From: Bacillaceae bacterium S4-13-56
GTDB lineage: Bacteria; Bacillota; Bacilli; Bacillales; JAWJLM01
Assembly (NCBI GenBank): GCA_040191315.1
Contig: JAWJLM010000043.1
Location: 1 to 47,173, forward strand
Direction: 5' to 3'
DNA: 47,173 nucleotides
Part shown: positions 1-8,947 of the stretch, one piece after another
How positions within the stretch are numbered: position 1 is the stretch's first letter
Layout of the letters: each line of letters starts with the position of its first letter
Notes under the pieces: model-generated
Seen by the model: the letters and a program-made list of their open reading frames with translations, nothing else
What the model was told of the DNA's origin: nothing
Database searches by the model: none
Made by a program: the position numbers and the translations under genes

Positions 1-10
1 GCCACAAAGG

Positions 11-30
11 CTTGGCGAATGCCAAGTTTT
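11..30 (+). terminator. Intrinsic terminator at left edge
   Basis: Six-base stem CTTGGC/GCCAAG with a four-base loop followed by TTTT. It probably ends a gene lying left of the window. Confidence 0.6.
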
Positions 31-47
31 CTAATAGTATAAGCTAT

Positions 48-220
48 TTATCCCGTATAAACGGGCATGCCTACCCCCACCTCAAGTCTTAAGTGAAACG
101 AAAAGAGTAGGTGGGGGTAATTACTGTGCGCAAATGTCCGATTGGTTCAAGGGCCTTTAGGTCATACGTTGGGTGCTAACAATCAGTGTGGGACGGTCAC
201 TGATTGAAGTTTCGCTTTAT
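48..220 (+). repeat. Three-hairpin interspersed element, copy 1 (no module)
   Basis: Best-preserved copy of a family seen five times here. Hairpin 1 is CCCG/CGGG (52-65). Hairpin 2 pairs TACCCCCACCT (72-82) with AGGTGGGGGTA (109-119), a perfect 11-bp stem whose loop holds CTTAAGTGAAACG. Hairpin 3 pairs CAATCAGTG (180-188) with CACTGATTG (198-206). This copy lacks the 51-bp module present in copies 4 and 5. The function is not known to me; the structure suggests an RNA or a non-autonomous mobile element. Confidence 0.75.
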
Positions 221-501
221 GGTAATGTGCTTTTTTTGAGATTTAAGTGAAACTTTTATACTTCAAGAGATGATCAGAGGGGTTGGGTGACGATCCTGAA
301 AATTTAAGTGCAAACATGCCGCTTTAAATTTTAAGTGACACTTTTCCCTGGCATAGATTGACTTATGTCTATCCGAACCTCTTGGGTGACAAAACCAACT
401 TGATGGACATGGGGATAGGGGTGTCTACATATATTGTTAGAGCAGGGATAAAGCTTAAATTATCAAATTCAAAACTCATATAGGGATTGGAGAGGTGGAA
501 A
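221..501. other. Gene-free stretch with TAAGTGA motifs
   Basis: There is no convincing ORF before the gene starting at 502. Several TTTAAGTG and GGGTGAC words occur. They are the reverse complement of the CACTTAA/GTCACCC words of the phased arrays elsewhere, so this looks like a short degenerate array in the opposite orientation. Confidence 0.4.
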
Positions 502-1488
502 ATGCGACAAAAAATTTTAGAACATACAAAAGAAATCTTAAAAAAGGAAGTCGATGAAATAACAATTGAAACGATTGAAGAAAGAAAAAATAAAATTATG
601 AAATATCTAATATTTTTAGAAAACATGGTTGAATTACCAGAGCTCGACATATCCTCTGAGGGACCTTCACAAATAGACCCCCTTCCAAAAGAAAATGCTC
701 AGGCCTATACATTTGAAAGAAAGCTAGTTGGTGGATATGTACCCGAAAGAGATGTTTATCTTCCTGAATATGTGGTTCGTACAGCTGGAATTTCCAATGG
801 CGACAAAATCTCTCTTGAAAGAAAAGATACAAAAAAAGAAGAATACTTTGTTCATTTATTAGAAAAAAAGAACATCCCTGTAAAGCGTGAGGAAATTCAA
901 TACGGTATTGTTAGAAGAGATGGTGATTTATTATTGGTGGATACCACCCTTCAAGAAGGAATGAAGCTCATTAAAATCGATGACATGCCTTATACATTTT
1001 TGCTACGCGAACAGGATATACAAAAAATGCAGCTCGAGGATGGAGATATTGTGGATATAGCTTATGATCCAGATAACCCTAATTATTTTCGAGTCGTATG
1101 GAAACATCAGATTGAGGATGAAATTCCTCCACGTCCTATAAAATCTGGATTTTATAAACAATCCAATTCATCATCCTCAAAAGGAGTAGAGAAATGGTTA
1201 GATGGGTATTCTATTTTAATTGTAGGATGTGAGCCTCGAAAAGCCATATATAAACAGATCATAGAAGAAAGAGGAGGGGAGTTTTTATGGTTTGAAGGAA
1301 CGGAAGACGAAGATAGAATCCGTGCAGCTGTTGTGAAATCTCATTTCATCATTGTCCTTCAGCCATTTATCCGCCATCGGGCTAGTTATCTATTAGTTGA
1401 ATTGTGCAAAGAAATGCATAAACCATATAAGGTGATTGATAGTTTGGGTGTTGCAAGTATCCTTCGATCGATAGAAGAATTAATATAG
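502..1488 (+). CDS. DUF2325 domain protein
   Basis: A 328-residue soluble protein of unknown function. The C-terminal 90 residues or so (from SILIVGCEPRK to the end) look like a DUF2325 domain: a Rossmann-like strand (ILIVGCEP), a middle part ending KSHFIIVLQPFIRH and the conserved tail KPYKVIDSLGVASI. The N-terminal half is charged and helical, followed by beta-rich sequence without a family I recognise. ATG 502 is preferred to the in-frame TTG at 487 because GAGAGGTGG ends four bases before it. The gene stands alone, with an intrinsic terminator about 40 bp downstream. The domain assignment is by motif resemblance only. Confidence 0.8.
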   Translation: MRQKILEHTKEILKKEVDEITIETIEERKNKIMKYLIFLENMVELPELDISSEGPSQIDPLPKENAQAYTFERKLVGGYVPERDVYLPEYVVRTAGISNGDKISLERKDTKKEEYFVHLLEKKNIPVKREEIQYGIVRRDGDLLLVDTTLQEGMKLIKIDDMPYTFLLREQDIQKMQLEDGDIVDIAYDPDNPNYFRVVWKHQIEDEIPPRPIKSGFYKQSNSSSSKGVEKWLDGYSILIVGCEPRKAIYKQIIEERGGEFLWFEGTEDEDRIRAAVVKSHFIIVLQPFIRHRASYLLVELCKEMHKPYKVIDSLGVASILRSIEELI

Positions 1489-1528
1489 TACACCTATGTG
1501 AAAGACACAGGGAAAAACAACAAGCAAG

Positions 1529-1563
1529 ATGATTCCTCATTTATTTCGAGGAATCATTTTTTG
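1529..1563 (+). terminator. Intrinsic terminator of the DUF2325 gene
   Basis: Stem ATGATTCCTC/GAGGAATCAT with a nine-base loop, followed by a T-run. Confidence 0.85.
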
Positions 1564-1577
1564 TTAGGAATGTTTAC

Positions 1578-1915
1578 AGTCGTGGGTGGGTGGCACTTAA
1601 GTGAACAATTCGGCACGCAAACAAGAAAAATTTCACCCATCCTTCTTAACCAGTAGAAAAGCGTCACTTTATAGCTAGAAAACGTCACATAGAAATATGA
1701 AGTATAGCTCCTAAATATAGATAGTAACACCCAAGTAAAGAGAGTAGCGCACAATTCTTAAACTCATCACTATGAACAAAAATAACATCACTAAAAACCG
1801 GGTCTTTACAACTGAAAATATTGAGGTCGGCACTTAACCCATTAAATCGCCACCCAACTACAATGAGTAGCACCTAATGCGATCAAATAGCACGGAAGTC
1901 CACTAAACCCAAGCT
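1578..1915. repeat. 20-21 bp phased CAC array, copy A
   Basis: AT-rich array in which a short motif of the form [AG][GT]CAC[CT][CT]AA recurs every 20-22 bp (for example AACACCCAA, ATCACTAAA, GGCACTTAA, GCCACCCAA, AGCACCTAA) separated by differing 11-13 bp. At least eleven consecutive units can be laid out from about 1669 to 1890. Unit order matches copy B at 12.35-12.67 kb, so these are diverged copies of one array. It begins directly after a terminator. No ORF in it has a ribosome binding site. Confidence 0.7.
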
Positions 1916-2006
1916 GACAACTAACTTCAGTAAAAATTTATAATTTTTTTATCCAGAAATTTTTTTGAGAAAAAAGAGAAAAACTTCAAAATTGCTTAAA
2001 TAATTG

Positions 2007-2012
2007 TATAAT
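2007..2012 (+). promoter_or_regulatory. Possible -10 box upstream of appD
   Basis: A perfect TATAAT lies 86 bp upstream of the appD start in very AT-rich DNA. No good -35 is at the right distance (nearest TTCAAA), so this is only a candidate. Confidence 0.35.
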
Positions 2013-2097
2013 AATAAATAATCAAAAAATTCACACGCGTTTATTACATAACAGCGTCGCAGTGATATCATGATAACGGATGAAAGGGGGAGCTAAA

Positions 2098-3093
2098 TTG
2101 GAGCAAGAAGCATTATTGAAGGTGGAAGGACTTAAGACTCACTTCTTCACAAAATCCGGTGTGGTAAAGGCGGTAGATGGAGTTTCCTTTGATATCAAAC
2201 CTGGTGAAACCCTCGGAATTGTAGGTGAGTCTGGTTCTGGAAAGAGCATAACAGCGATGTCGATTATGCGGTTAATCGCATCTCCTCCAGGAAAAATAGT
2301 TGCAGGTACAATCGAATTTGAAGGAGAGGACCTTCTGAAAAAATCAGAAAGACAGATGAGATCGATTCGTGGTAATCAAATCTCCATGATATTTCAGGAT
2401 CCCATGACCTCCTTAAATCCAGTTTTTACGGTTAAAAAACAAATGGTAGAAACCATTTTGACCCATGAAAAACTTTCAAAAAAACAAGTGGAGGATCGTG
2501 CTGTTGAATTACTTGATTTAGTTGGCATTCCAGATGCGAGAAATCGATTAAAAAGCTATCCTCATGAATTTAGTGGGGGGATGAGGCAAAGAGTGATGAT
2601 TGCGATGGCTCTTGCGTGTAACCCTAAGCTTTTAATTGCAGACGAGCCAACAACGGCACTAGATGTAACGATTCAAGCGCAAATATTGGAGCTTTTAAAC
2701 AGGCTTCAAAAAGAATTAGGGATGTCCATTATTATGATTACGCATGATTTAGGGGTAGTTTCTGAGGTTTGTGACCGAGTGATGGTCATGTATGCTGGAC
2801 GACCAGTTGAATATACCGATGTTAAAACACTATTTAACGAACCTAAACATCCATATACATGGGGATTATTAAACTCTATCCCTCAAATCAAGGAGAAAAA
2901 GGATCGATTAGAAGCGATTCAGGGTACTCCACCGGATTTAAGAGCATTGCCAACAGGCTGTAATTTTGCGCCAAGATGTAGGCATGCGATTGATGCTTGT
3001 CAACATATTGATCCTGATTTAATCAGTATAGATGAAAATCACCAGGTTCAATGTTTACTTTATGACGAAAAAGCAAAGGTGGAATCGACATGA
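2098..3093 (+). CDS. appD: Oligopeptide ABC importer ATPase AppD
   Basis: A 331-residue ATPase of the Opp/Dpp/App family, one of the two nucleotide-binding subunits that power peptide uptake at the inner face of the membrane. Visible are Walker A GESGSGKS (about residues 43-50), Q-loop in MIFQDPMTSLNP, signature FSGGMRQR, Walker B LLIADEP, switch histidine in MITHDLG, and the C-terminal cysteine-containing oligopeptide tail GCNFAPRCRHAIDAC. TTG 2098 is chosen over ATG 2080 because AAAGGGGGA sits seven bases before it. It overlaps appF by four bases (ATGA). The order D-F-A-B-C is that of the B. subtilis app operon, which is the basis for the symbol; dpp/opp naming is the alternative. Confidence 0.88.
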   Translation: MEQEALLKVEGLKTHFFTKSGVVKAVDGVSFDIKPGETLGIVGESGSGKSITAMSIMRLIASPPGKIVAGTIEFEGEDLLKKSERQMRSIRGNQISMIFQDPMTSLNPVFTVKKQMVETILTHEKLSKKQVEDRAVELLDLVGIPDARNRLKSYPHEFSGGMRQRVMIAMALACNPKLLIADEPTTALDVTIQAQILELLNRLQKELGMSIIMITHDLGVVSEVCDRVMVMYAGRPVEYTDVKTLFNEPKHPYTWGLLNSIPQIKEKKDRLEAIQGTPPDLRALPTGCNFAPRCRHAIDACQHIDPDLISIDENHQVQCLLYDEKAKVEST

Positions 3094-4082
3094 CGCCATT
3101 ATTAGAAGTTAAAAACTTAAAAAAGCATTTTCCGATTTCATCTGGCTCACTCCTACCTAAACAAATAGGTACAGTAAAGGCGGTAGACGGGATTTCATTC
3201 ACACTGGAAAGAGGAGAAACTCTAGGTTTAGTTGGTGAAAGTGGTTGTGGAAAGTCAACGGCAGGAAGAAGCATCTTAAAATTAATCGAACCAACAAGTG
3301 GAGATATTCTTTATAAAGGTGAATCCATTATTGATTATAAGGGAGAAAAACTACGTAAATTGCGTAGAGATATGCAGATTATCTTCCAAGACCCATTCGC
3401 ATCTCTCAATCCACGTATGACAGTAGAACAAATAATCAGTGAGCCAATGAAGGTCTTTGGATATCCAAGAAAATTACACAAAAAAAAGGTAGAAGAGCTA
3501 CTAGATGTAGTTGGACTGAGCTCTTATCACAAAGTCCGCTATCCCCATGAGTTTAGTGGAGGACAAAGACAAAGAATAGGAATAGCAAGGGCGTTGGCAC
3601 TTGAACCTGAACTGATTATTTGTGACGAGCCAGTGTCTGCACTAGATGTATCCATTCAAGCTCAGGTTATTAATCTATTAGAGGATCTCCAAAAGGAGTT
3701 TGATCTAACCTATATATTTATCGCTCATGATCTAAGTGTCGTTTACCACATCAGTGATCGAGTGGCTGTCATGTATCTTGGAGAAATTGTAGAAATAGGG
3801 ACGGCAGATGAACTATATGAGAATCCAAAACATCCCTACACCCAAGCATTGCTTTCTGCGATTCCGGAAGTAGACCCCGAAGAAAGAAGGGAACGCATTC
3901 TTTTAACCGGGGATTTACCAAGTTCTTCAAATCCTCCAACAGGATGTAAGTTTCATACACGCTGTCCTTTTGCAGAGGAAATTTGTAGACAAGAAAAACC
4001 AGTGATCCGTCAGGTAACAAAAAGTGGACAACAAGCTGCTTGTCATTTGGTAAAGGAAGAAATTCCTGAGTTGACTATTTAA
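3090..4082 (+). CDS. appF: Oligopeptide ABC importer ATPase AppF
   Basis: A 330-residue partner ATPase of AppD. Walker A is GESGCGKS (residues 49-56), Q-loop IIFQDPFASLNP, signature FSGGQRQRIGIARAL, Walker B LIICDEP, H-loop FIAHDLS, and the same C-terminal cysteine tail (GCKFHTRCPFAEEIC). Members of the F branch usually carry the LNPRM and GGQRQR variants, as here. Its ATG overlaps the appD stop as ATGA, implying translational coupling. The binding protein follows after 90 bp. Confidence 0.9.
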   Translation: MTPLLEVKNLKKHFPISSGSLLPKQIGTVKAVDGISFTLERGETLGLVGESGCGKSTAGRSILKLIEPTSGDILYKGESIIDYKGEKLRKLRRDMQIIFQDPFASLNPRMTVEQIISEPMKVFGYPRKLHKKKVEELLDVVGLSSYHKVRYPHEFSGGQRQRIGIARALALEPELIICDEPVSALDVSIQAQVINLLEDLQKEFDLTYIFIAHDLSVVYHISDRVAVMYLGEIVEIGTADELYENPKHPYTQALLSAIPEVDPEERRERILLTGDLPSSSNPPTGCKFHTRCPFAEEICRQEKPVIRQVTKSGQQAACHLVKEEIPELTI

Positions 4083-4172
4083 TTAGGTTTACACTTTCGA
4101 TCTATTAAAATACATATTTATGTTTCTAGTAGATCGGATGTAAAATAAAACAATTTTAAAGGGGGCTTTACT

Positions 4173-5834
4173 TTGAACAAGAAGGTTTTATGGTCTGTGT
4201 TTGCCTTAATGTTACTTCTTATTGCAGTAGTTTCTGGTTGTTCTGATAATGCGAATTCAGACAGTGCACAAAACAACGAAAACAATACGGGTGATAACAC
4301 TACAGACAACGGGAACGATGGAAGTATTGATGGAGAAGATTCGAGCACTAAGAGATTAGTATTCGGAAGAGGTGCTGACTCAGTAAGTTTGGATCCTTCA
4401 AAGGTAACAGATGGAGAATCTATCTACGTAACGAACCAAATTTATGACACTCTAGTTCGTTACAAAGAGGAAAACACAGAAGTAGTACCTGCTTTAGCAA
4501 CAGAGTGGAATACTAGTGATGATGGTACAGAATGGACATTTAAGCTTCGTGAAGGAGTGAAATTCCATGATGGTACTGATTTCAATGCGGAAGCTGTTGT
4601 TTTCAACTTTGAGCGTTGGACGACTTCTAGTGAGTTCATTTACTACGGTTACATGTTTGGTGCTTCTGAGGATAACATGAAAGGAATCATTGATAGTGTA
4701 GAGGCTGTTGGTGACTATGAAGTTAAATTTACCCTTTCAGAGCCTAATGCACCATTCCTATTTACTTTAGCGATGCCACCATTTGCCATTGCTAGTCCAA
4801 CAGCAGTAGAGGCTGCAGGCGATAACTATGGGGACGAGCCAGTTGGAACTGGACCATTTAAGTTCGCATCTTGGTCTAAGGATGACAAAATTGTAGTTGA
4901 AAAGAACCCGGAATATTTTGGAGATGTTGCTAAAGTTGACGAAGTTATCTTCCGTGTTATTCCTGATAACGGAGCACGTTTCATGGAACTTCAAGCAGGA
5001 TCAATTGACTTAATGGTTGGATTAAATCCGCAAGACCTATCTACACTAGAGGAAGATGAGAACCTTCAGGTTATTCGTCGTCCATCTATGAATGTAGCTT
5101 ACATGGCTATGAACAATGATAAGGAAAAGTTATCTGATAAGCGAGTTCGTCAAGCTATTAACCTAGCAATCGATAAGGGAAAACTTTTAACTCTTTATGA
5201 AGGTATTGGAAAAGCAGCGAAGAACCCAATGCCACCATCCCTATGGGGTTACAACGATGAGATCGAGGATTATGGTTATGATGTAGAAGAAGCCAAGCGT
5301 TTGCTTGCCGAAGCAGGATATGGCGATGGCATGACTTTAACTCTATACAGCATGTCCAATCCACGTCCTTACATGCCACAACCTAAGCTTTTAGCACAAG
5401 CTATTCAGCAAATGTTGAAAGACGTTAACATTACTGTGGAAATTGTTGAAAACGATTGGGATACTCAATTAACTGCAACTCAAAATGGAGATCATGAACT
5501 TGGATTCATGGGATGGATTGGAGACAATGGTGATCCTGATAACTTCTTATATGTCCTTTTAGATAAGGATAATGCAAAGAAAGGTTCAGCAGGTAACATT
5601 GCTTTCTATAAGAATGACGAGGTTCATGAGCTATTGAAGAAGGCCCAAACAGAAATGGATCAAGACGTTCGCACGGAGTATTATATGGAAGCTCAAAAAA
5701 TCATCCATGAAGATGCACCTTGGGTACCAATTGCACATACAACACCACCACTTGGTGCAAGCAAGAAAATAAAAGACTACATTCCACATGCAACAGGTAG
5801 TGAACCATTTAATCATCTGGATATTGTAGAATAG
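4173..5834 (+). CDS. appA: Oligopeptide-binding lipoprotein AppA
   Basis: A 553-residue family 5 extracellular solute-binding protein that captures peptides outside the membrane and delivers them to AppBC. It has a lipoprotein signal peptide with lipobox VSGC (acylated Cys23), then a Ser/Asn/Asp-rich linker to about residue 60, then the binding fold (LDPSKVTDGES, WTFKLREGVKFHDG, NPEYFG, DKRVRQAINLAIDK). The start is TTG with AAAGGGGGC seven bases upstream. A strong terminator follows and separates it from the permeases, which would allow more binding protein than transporter. Substrate range cannot be read from sequence. Confidence 0.9.
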   Translation: MNKKVLWSVFALMLLLIAVVSGCSDNANSDSAQNNENNTGDNTTDNGNDGSIDGEDSSTKRLVFGRGADSVSLDPSKVTDGESIYVTNQIYDTLVRYKEENTEVVPALATEWNTSDDGTEWTFKLREGVKFHDGTDFNAEAVVFNFERWTTSSEFIYYGYMFGASEDNMKGIIDSVEAVGDYEVKFTLSEPNAPFLFTLAMPPFAIASPTAVEAAGDNYGDEPVGTGPFKFASWSKDDKIVVEKNPEYFGDVAKVDEVIFRVIPDNGARFMELQAGSIDLMVGLNPQDLSTLEEDENLQVIRRPSMNVAYMAMNNDKEKLSDKRVRQAINLAIDKGKLLTLYEGIGKAAKNPMPPSLWGYNDEIEDYGYDVEEAKRLLAEAGYGDGMTLTLYSMSNPRPYMPQPKLLAQAIQQMLKDVNITVEIVENDWDTQLTATQNGDHELGFMGWIGDNGDPDNFLYVLLDKDNAKKGSAGNIAFYKNDEVHELLKKAQTEMDQDVRTEYYMEAQKIIHEDAPWVPIAHTTPPLGASKKIKDYIPHATGSEPFNHLDIVE

Positions 5835-5857
5835 TAGGTCAGATTTTAATTTCAGGG

Positions 5858-5895
5858 AAGGGCTTGCTTGCGGATAGAAAGCAAGCCCTTTCTTA
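5858..5895 (+). terminator. Terminator between appA and appB
   Basis: Long stem AAGGGCTTGCTT/AAAGCAAGCCCTTT. It lies inside an otherwise standard operon, so appBC expression depends on readthrough or on a promoter further down. Confidence 0.85.
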
Positions 5896-5918
5896 AAAGA
5901 TAAGAAAGTATAAAATTT

Positions 5919-6122
5919 GTCTAGCTCCAGCGCCCTATCGACTAGAGACGGTTCCCTCCTCTCCATCGATAAGTCAACATCGATTCACTTCGTGAACCGT
6001 GTTTCATTTATCTCGGAGGATCGTAGGCTAAAACCGCCACATCGTGTGGCAACGCCTACGTGACCCACATCCTGTGGGCCTCACCGCCTTACGTCGATGA
6101 TCAAGGGCGCTTGCGCTTTTCT
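5919..6122 (+). repeat. tgtctagctcc...gcgcttgc interspersed element, copy a
   Basis: About 204 bp starting TGTCTAGCTCC and ending GCGCTTGCGCTTTTC. The ends pair: AGCGCCC (5929-5935) with GGGCGCT (6105-6111). Inside are smaller hairpins such as GCCACA/TGTGGC and CCCACA/TGTGGG. Other copies are at 8160, 19191, 23973 (fragment) and 42195. Elements of this kind are common in Bacillus intergenic DNA. Copy a fills the appA-appB gap and stops just before the appB ribosome binding site. Confidence 0.75.
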
Positions 6123-6144
6123 TACTTAGATGGAGGAATGGATC

Positions 6145-7149
6145 ATGCTAAATTATATTTTACGCCGCTTGGTGATGCTGATCCCTGTTTTGCTAGGGGT
6201 TTCTATCCTGGCATTTGCACTAATTCATCTGATTCCAGGTGATCCAGCAAGAAGTATGCTTGGTGAAAAGGCTTCGGAAGAGCAATTAGAACAGCTAAGA
6301 AAGGACATGGGATTAACCGATCCTTATATTGTTCAATATGGTCGGTTTATAGGTAATGTAGTAACGGGGGATTTTGGAACATCGATCAAATCCAATGATT
6401 CGGTTTTGTCTGAGATTTCTCATCGTTTACCTGCTACATTAGAATTGACCATTTTTGCTATGGGTCTGGCTATCATAGTTGGGGTGCTTGCAGGAGTAAT
6501 CGCAGCAGTCAAACAGTATTCCTGGTTTGATAACATTAGTATGACCGGGGCCTTGTTTGGATTATCGATGCCGATCTTTTGGCTGGGGTTAATGATGATT
6601 TGGCTTTTCTCAGTAACCCTACATTGGTTTCCACCTTCCGGACGCTTGGCAGATACAGTAGAATTAACCACCATAACGAATATGTATATGCTAGATAGTG
6701 TTTTAACGGGGAATTGGAAGGCACTGCAAGATAGTTTTGTTCATTTATTAATGCCAGGTATTGCACTTGGTACGATTCCAATGGCAATCATTGCACGTAT
6801 GACACGTTCTAGTATGTTAGAGGTTATGAAACAAGATTATATTCGCACAGCAAATGCAAAAGGACTAGCAACCAAATTGGTTATTTTTCAACACGCCTTA
6901 AAAAATGCTTTTTTACCAGTGCTAACGGTCATTGGCTTACAATTTGGTTTTTTATTAGGTGGGGCTGTTTTAACGGAAACTATTTTTTCATGGCCGGGAA
7001 TTGGTCGTTACGTTCTTTTAGCTGTATTAGGACGAGATTATCCAGTAGTACAGGGAAGTATATTAATCATCGCCATAATCTTTGTATTAGTAAATCTGTT
7101 TACGGATATTCTTTACAAATATATTGATCCAAGAATCCGTTACGATTAG
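6145..7149 (+). CDS. appB: Oligopeptide ABC importer permease AppB
   Basis: A 334-residue integral membrane subunit, half of the translocation channel with AppC. It starts MLNYILRRLVMLIPVLLG, the usual first membrane helix of the B-type permease, followed by IPGDPAR, an extracellular loop and five further hydrophobic helices. The cytoplasmic EAA-type loop that docks the ATPase is QDYIRTANAKGL (about residues 230-245). ATG 6145 is preferred to the in-frame ATG 6130 because GGAGGA (6132-6137) is spaced seven bases from it. It is followed nine bases after its stop by the appC ribosome site region. Confidence 0.9.
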   Translation: MLNYILRRLVMLIPVLLGVSILAFALIHLIPGDPARSMLGEKASEEQLEQLRKDMGLTDPYIVQYGRFIGNVVTGDFGTSIKSNDSVLSEISHRLPATLELTIFAMGLAIIVGVLAGVIAAVKQYSWFDNISMTGALFGLSMPIFWLGLMMIWLFSVTLHWFPPSGRLADTVELTTITNMYMLDSVLTGNWKALQDSFVHLLMPGIALGTIPMAIIARMTRSSMLEVMKQDYIRTANAKGLATKLVIFQHALKNAFLPVLTVIGLQFGFLLGGAVLTETIFSWPGIGRYVLLAVLGRDYPVVQGSILIIAIIFVLVNLFTDILYKYIDPRIRYD

Positions 7150-7166
7150 GAAAGGAAGTGACAAAA

Positions 7167-8075
7167 ATGTCTGCACAATTACAGCCTGTCCCAGATCCTC
7201 AAGAACCCGTTACTCCTGCATCTCCTAAGCAATCTAGCTTATGGATGGATGCCCTTTCACGGATTCTTAAAAGTAAAACATCTATGGTGGGTTTATTTAT
7301 TATTCTTGTACTCATTATAGTAGCAATTTTTGCCCCCCTTATCGCTACTCACGATCCAATAGATGGGCAGGATATATTAAATAGATATCAAAAGCCTTCG
7401 GCAGAGCATTACCTTGGGACTGATGAACTTGGTCGCGATATTTTTAGCCGAATTGTATATGGAACACGGATTTCCATTCAAATCGGATTAATTGCTGTCG
7501 GGATTTCCATGATCATTGGAGTCATTCTAGGTGGCGTCGCTGGATACTTTGGACGATGGATTGATATGATCATCATGCGATTTGTCGACATTTTAATGGC
7601 TTTTCCTAGTATTCTACTAGCTATTGCCATGGTTACTATACTTGGAAAAGGATTAACGAATGCAATGATTGCGATTGGAATCGTCGGTGTTCCTCATTTT
7701 GCTAGAATTGTTCGATCAACCGTTATATCTATCAAGGAAACCGAATATATAGAATCAGCGCGGGCGATAGGGGCGAAGAGCCACAGAATATTATTTCGCC
7801 ATGTGCTTCCCAACTGTATGGCTCCTATTATAGTTCAAGCCACATTAAGTATTGGTACAGCTATTTTAGATGCAGCAGGTTTAAGCTTCTTAGGGCTTGG
7901 TGCTCAACCACCAATTCCAGAGTGGGGAGCTATGCTTGTTGATGCAAGGTCGGCTCTTCAATATGCACCATGGGTCGTTACTTTCCCGGGTATTGCTATT
8001 TTCCTTTTCGTGTTAGGATTTAATTTATTTGGTGATGGATTACGTGATGCTTTAGACCCTCGCCTCAAGCAGTGA
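7167..8075 (+). CDS. appC: Oligopeptide ABC importer permease AppC
   Basis: A 302-residue partner permease of AppB. It has a cytoplasmic proline-rich start (QPVPDPQEPVTPASP), a first helix at about residues 35-58, the conserved HYLGTDELGRDIFSRI segment, and the EAA loop ETEYIESARAIGA, ending LFGDGLRDALDPR as in DppC/OppC proteins. ATG 7167 is chosen with AAAGGAAGTG just upstream; an in-frame GTG lies inside that ribosome site. It is the last gene of the app cluster. No clear terminator follows before the repeat at 8160. Confidence 0.9.
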   Translation: MSAQLQPVPDPQEPVTPASPKQSSLWMDALSRILKSKTSMVGLFIILVLIIVAIFAPLIATHDPIDGQDILNRYQKPSAEHYLGTDELGRDIFSRIVYGTRISIQIGLIAVGISMIIGVILGGVAGYFGRWIDMIIMRFVDILMAFPSILLAIAMVTILGKGLTNAMIAIGIVGVPHFARIVRSTVISIKETEYIESARAIGAKSHRILFRHVLPNCMAPIIVQATLSIGTAILDAAGLSFLGLGAQPPIPEWGAMLVDARSALQYAPWVVTFPGIAIFLFVLGFNLFGDGLRDALDPRLKQ

Positions 8076-8159
8076 GGAAATATGGATAGGAAATTTCATA
8101 GGAATCAGTTACACTAAGGACGAAGCGATAGGCTTTGTCCTTTTACTGTTTTAAAATGA

Positions 8160-8312
8160 TGTCTAGCTCCGGCACCCTAGCGACTTGTGTCCTTCACTCT
8201 CCGTCTTACGATAAGTCAACATCGAATCGCTTCTAGCTCTTCGTGCTTTCATTATCTTAGTTGGTGAGTTCTAGGCCATACGCCGCTGGCAGGGTGCTTG
8301 CACTTTTCTATT
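8160..8312 (+). repeat. tgtctagctcc...gcgcttgc interspersed element, copy b
   Basis: About 150 bp. The end stem has changed on both sides relative to copy a: GCACCCT (8172-8178) pairs with AGGGTGC (8291-8297), a compensatory change. It shares GATAAGTCAACATCGA with copy a. It lies between appC and the next operon. Confidence 0.7.
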
Positions 8313-8329
8313 AAGAGGTGTTATTTATT

Positions 8330-8932
8330 ATGAGAAAATTTTTTATGTCTTATGGTGTTATTTTAATTCTTTTTTCTATCGGTGTTTTTCTCATGTTTTG
8401 GCACTCGGAAAAGCCAAAGGAACAAATGATGTATACTTGGCCCAACTTACCTGCGCCAATCGGACATGAACGAGTTTTGTTAACGTTAGCTGGACAACCT
8501 TCAGAGGGAAGAATTATAGACGAATTAGCTCGTCAATTGCATTTAGATGCAGATTATCGACCGATGGTACTCGGAACAGATGTATATGACTATCGAACCA
8601 TTGTCGTTGCCGTGGGATATAGCCCGCTGGGAGTCTATGATAGTGGTCGAACGTTGCAGGAGGAAAAGGATCGTATTCAGGGGATATTAAAGGAAGTTAG
8701 GTTCCGAGAAATTCCATTGATTATGATTCACTTAGATGGTGCAGGCAGATTGGACCCACAAACAATGGAATTTATGAAGATGATTGCTCCTTACACATCC
8801 TATTTCCTTGGATTGAAATCGATGGAAAATCAAATGGAGCTTCAAAAGATTTTTTCGGAATATCGAGTTCCTATTACTTTAGTAAATTCTGTTAACGACT
8901 TTGCTACTCCATTTAATTCCGCATTTCGCTAA
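8330..8932 (+). CDS. DUF6305-like membrane-anchored protein
   Basis: A 200-residue protein with one N-terminal membrane segment (about residues 4-24) and an extracellular domain. The pattern VLLTLAGQPSEG, TIVVAVGYSPLGV, IPLIMIHLDGAG and FGL-type strands resembles the DUF6305 family; this is motif resemblance, not a search. ATG 8330 follows AGAGGTG at a suitable distance. It is 15 bp upstream of the histidine kinase and surely co-transcribed, so it may be an accessory ligand sensor for the two-component pair. Function unproven. Confidence 0.7.
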   Translation: MRKFFMSYGVILILFSIGVFLMFWHSEKPKEQMMYTWPNLPAPIGHERVLLTLAGQPSEGRIIDELARQLHLDADYRPMVLGTDVYDYRTIVVAVGYSPLGVYDSGRTLQEEKDRIQGILKEVRFREIPLIMIHLDGAGRLDPQTMEFMKMIAPYTSYFLGLKSMENQMELQKIFSEYRVPITLVNSVNDFATPFNSAFR

Positions 8933-8947
8933 AGGTGGTGATGTTAA

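Noticed and set aside
6060-6242. 60-codon ORF
   Set aside because: It starts in the interspersed repeat and overlaps appB in another frame.
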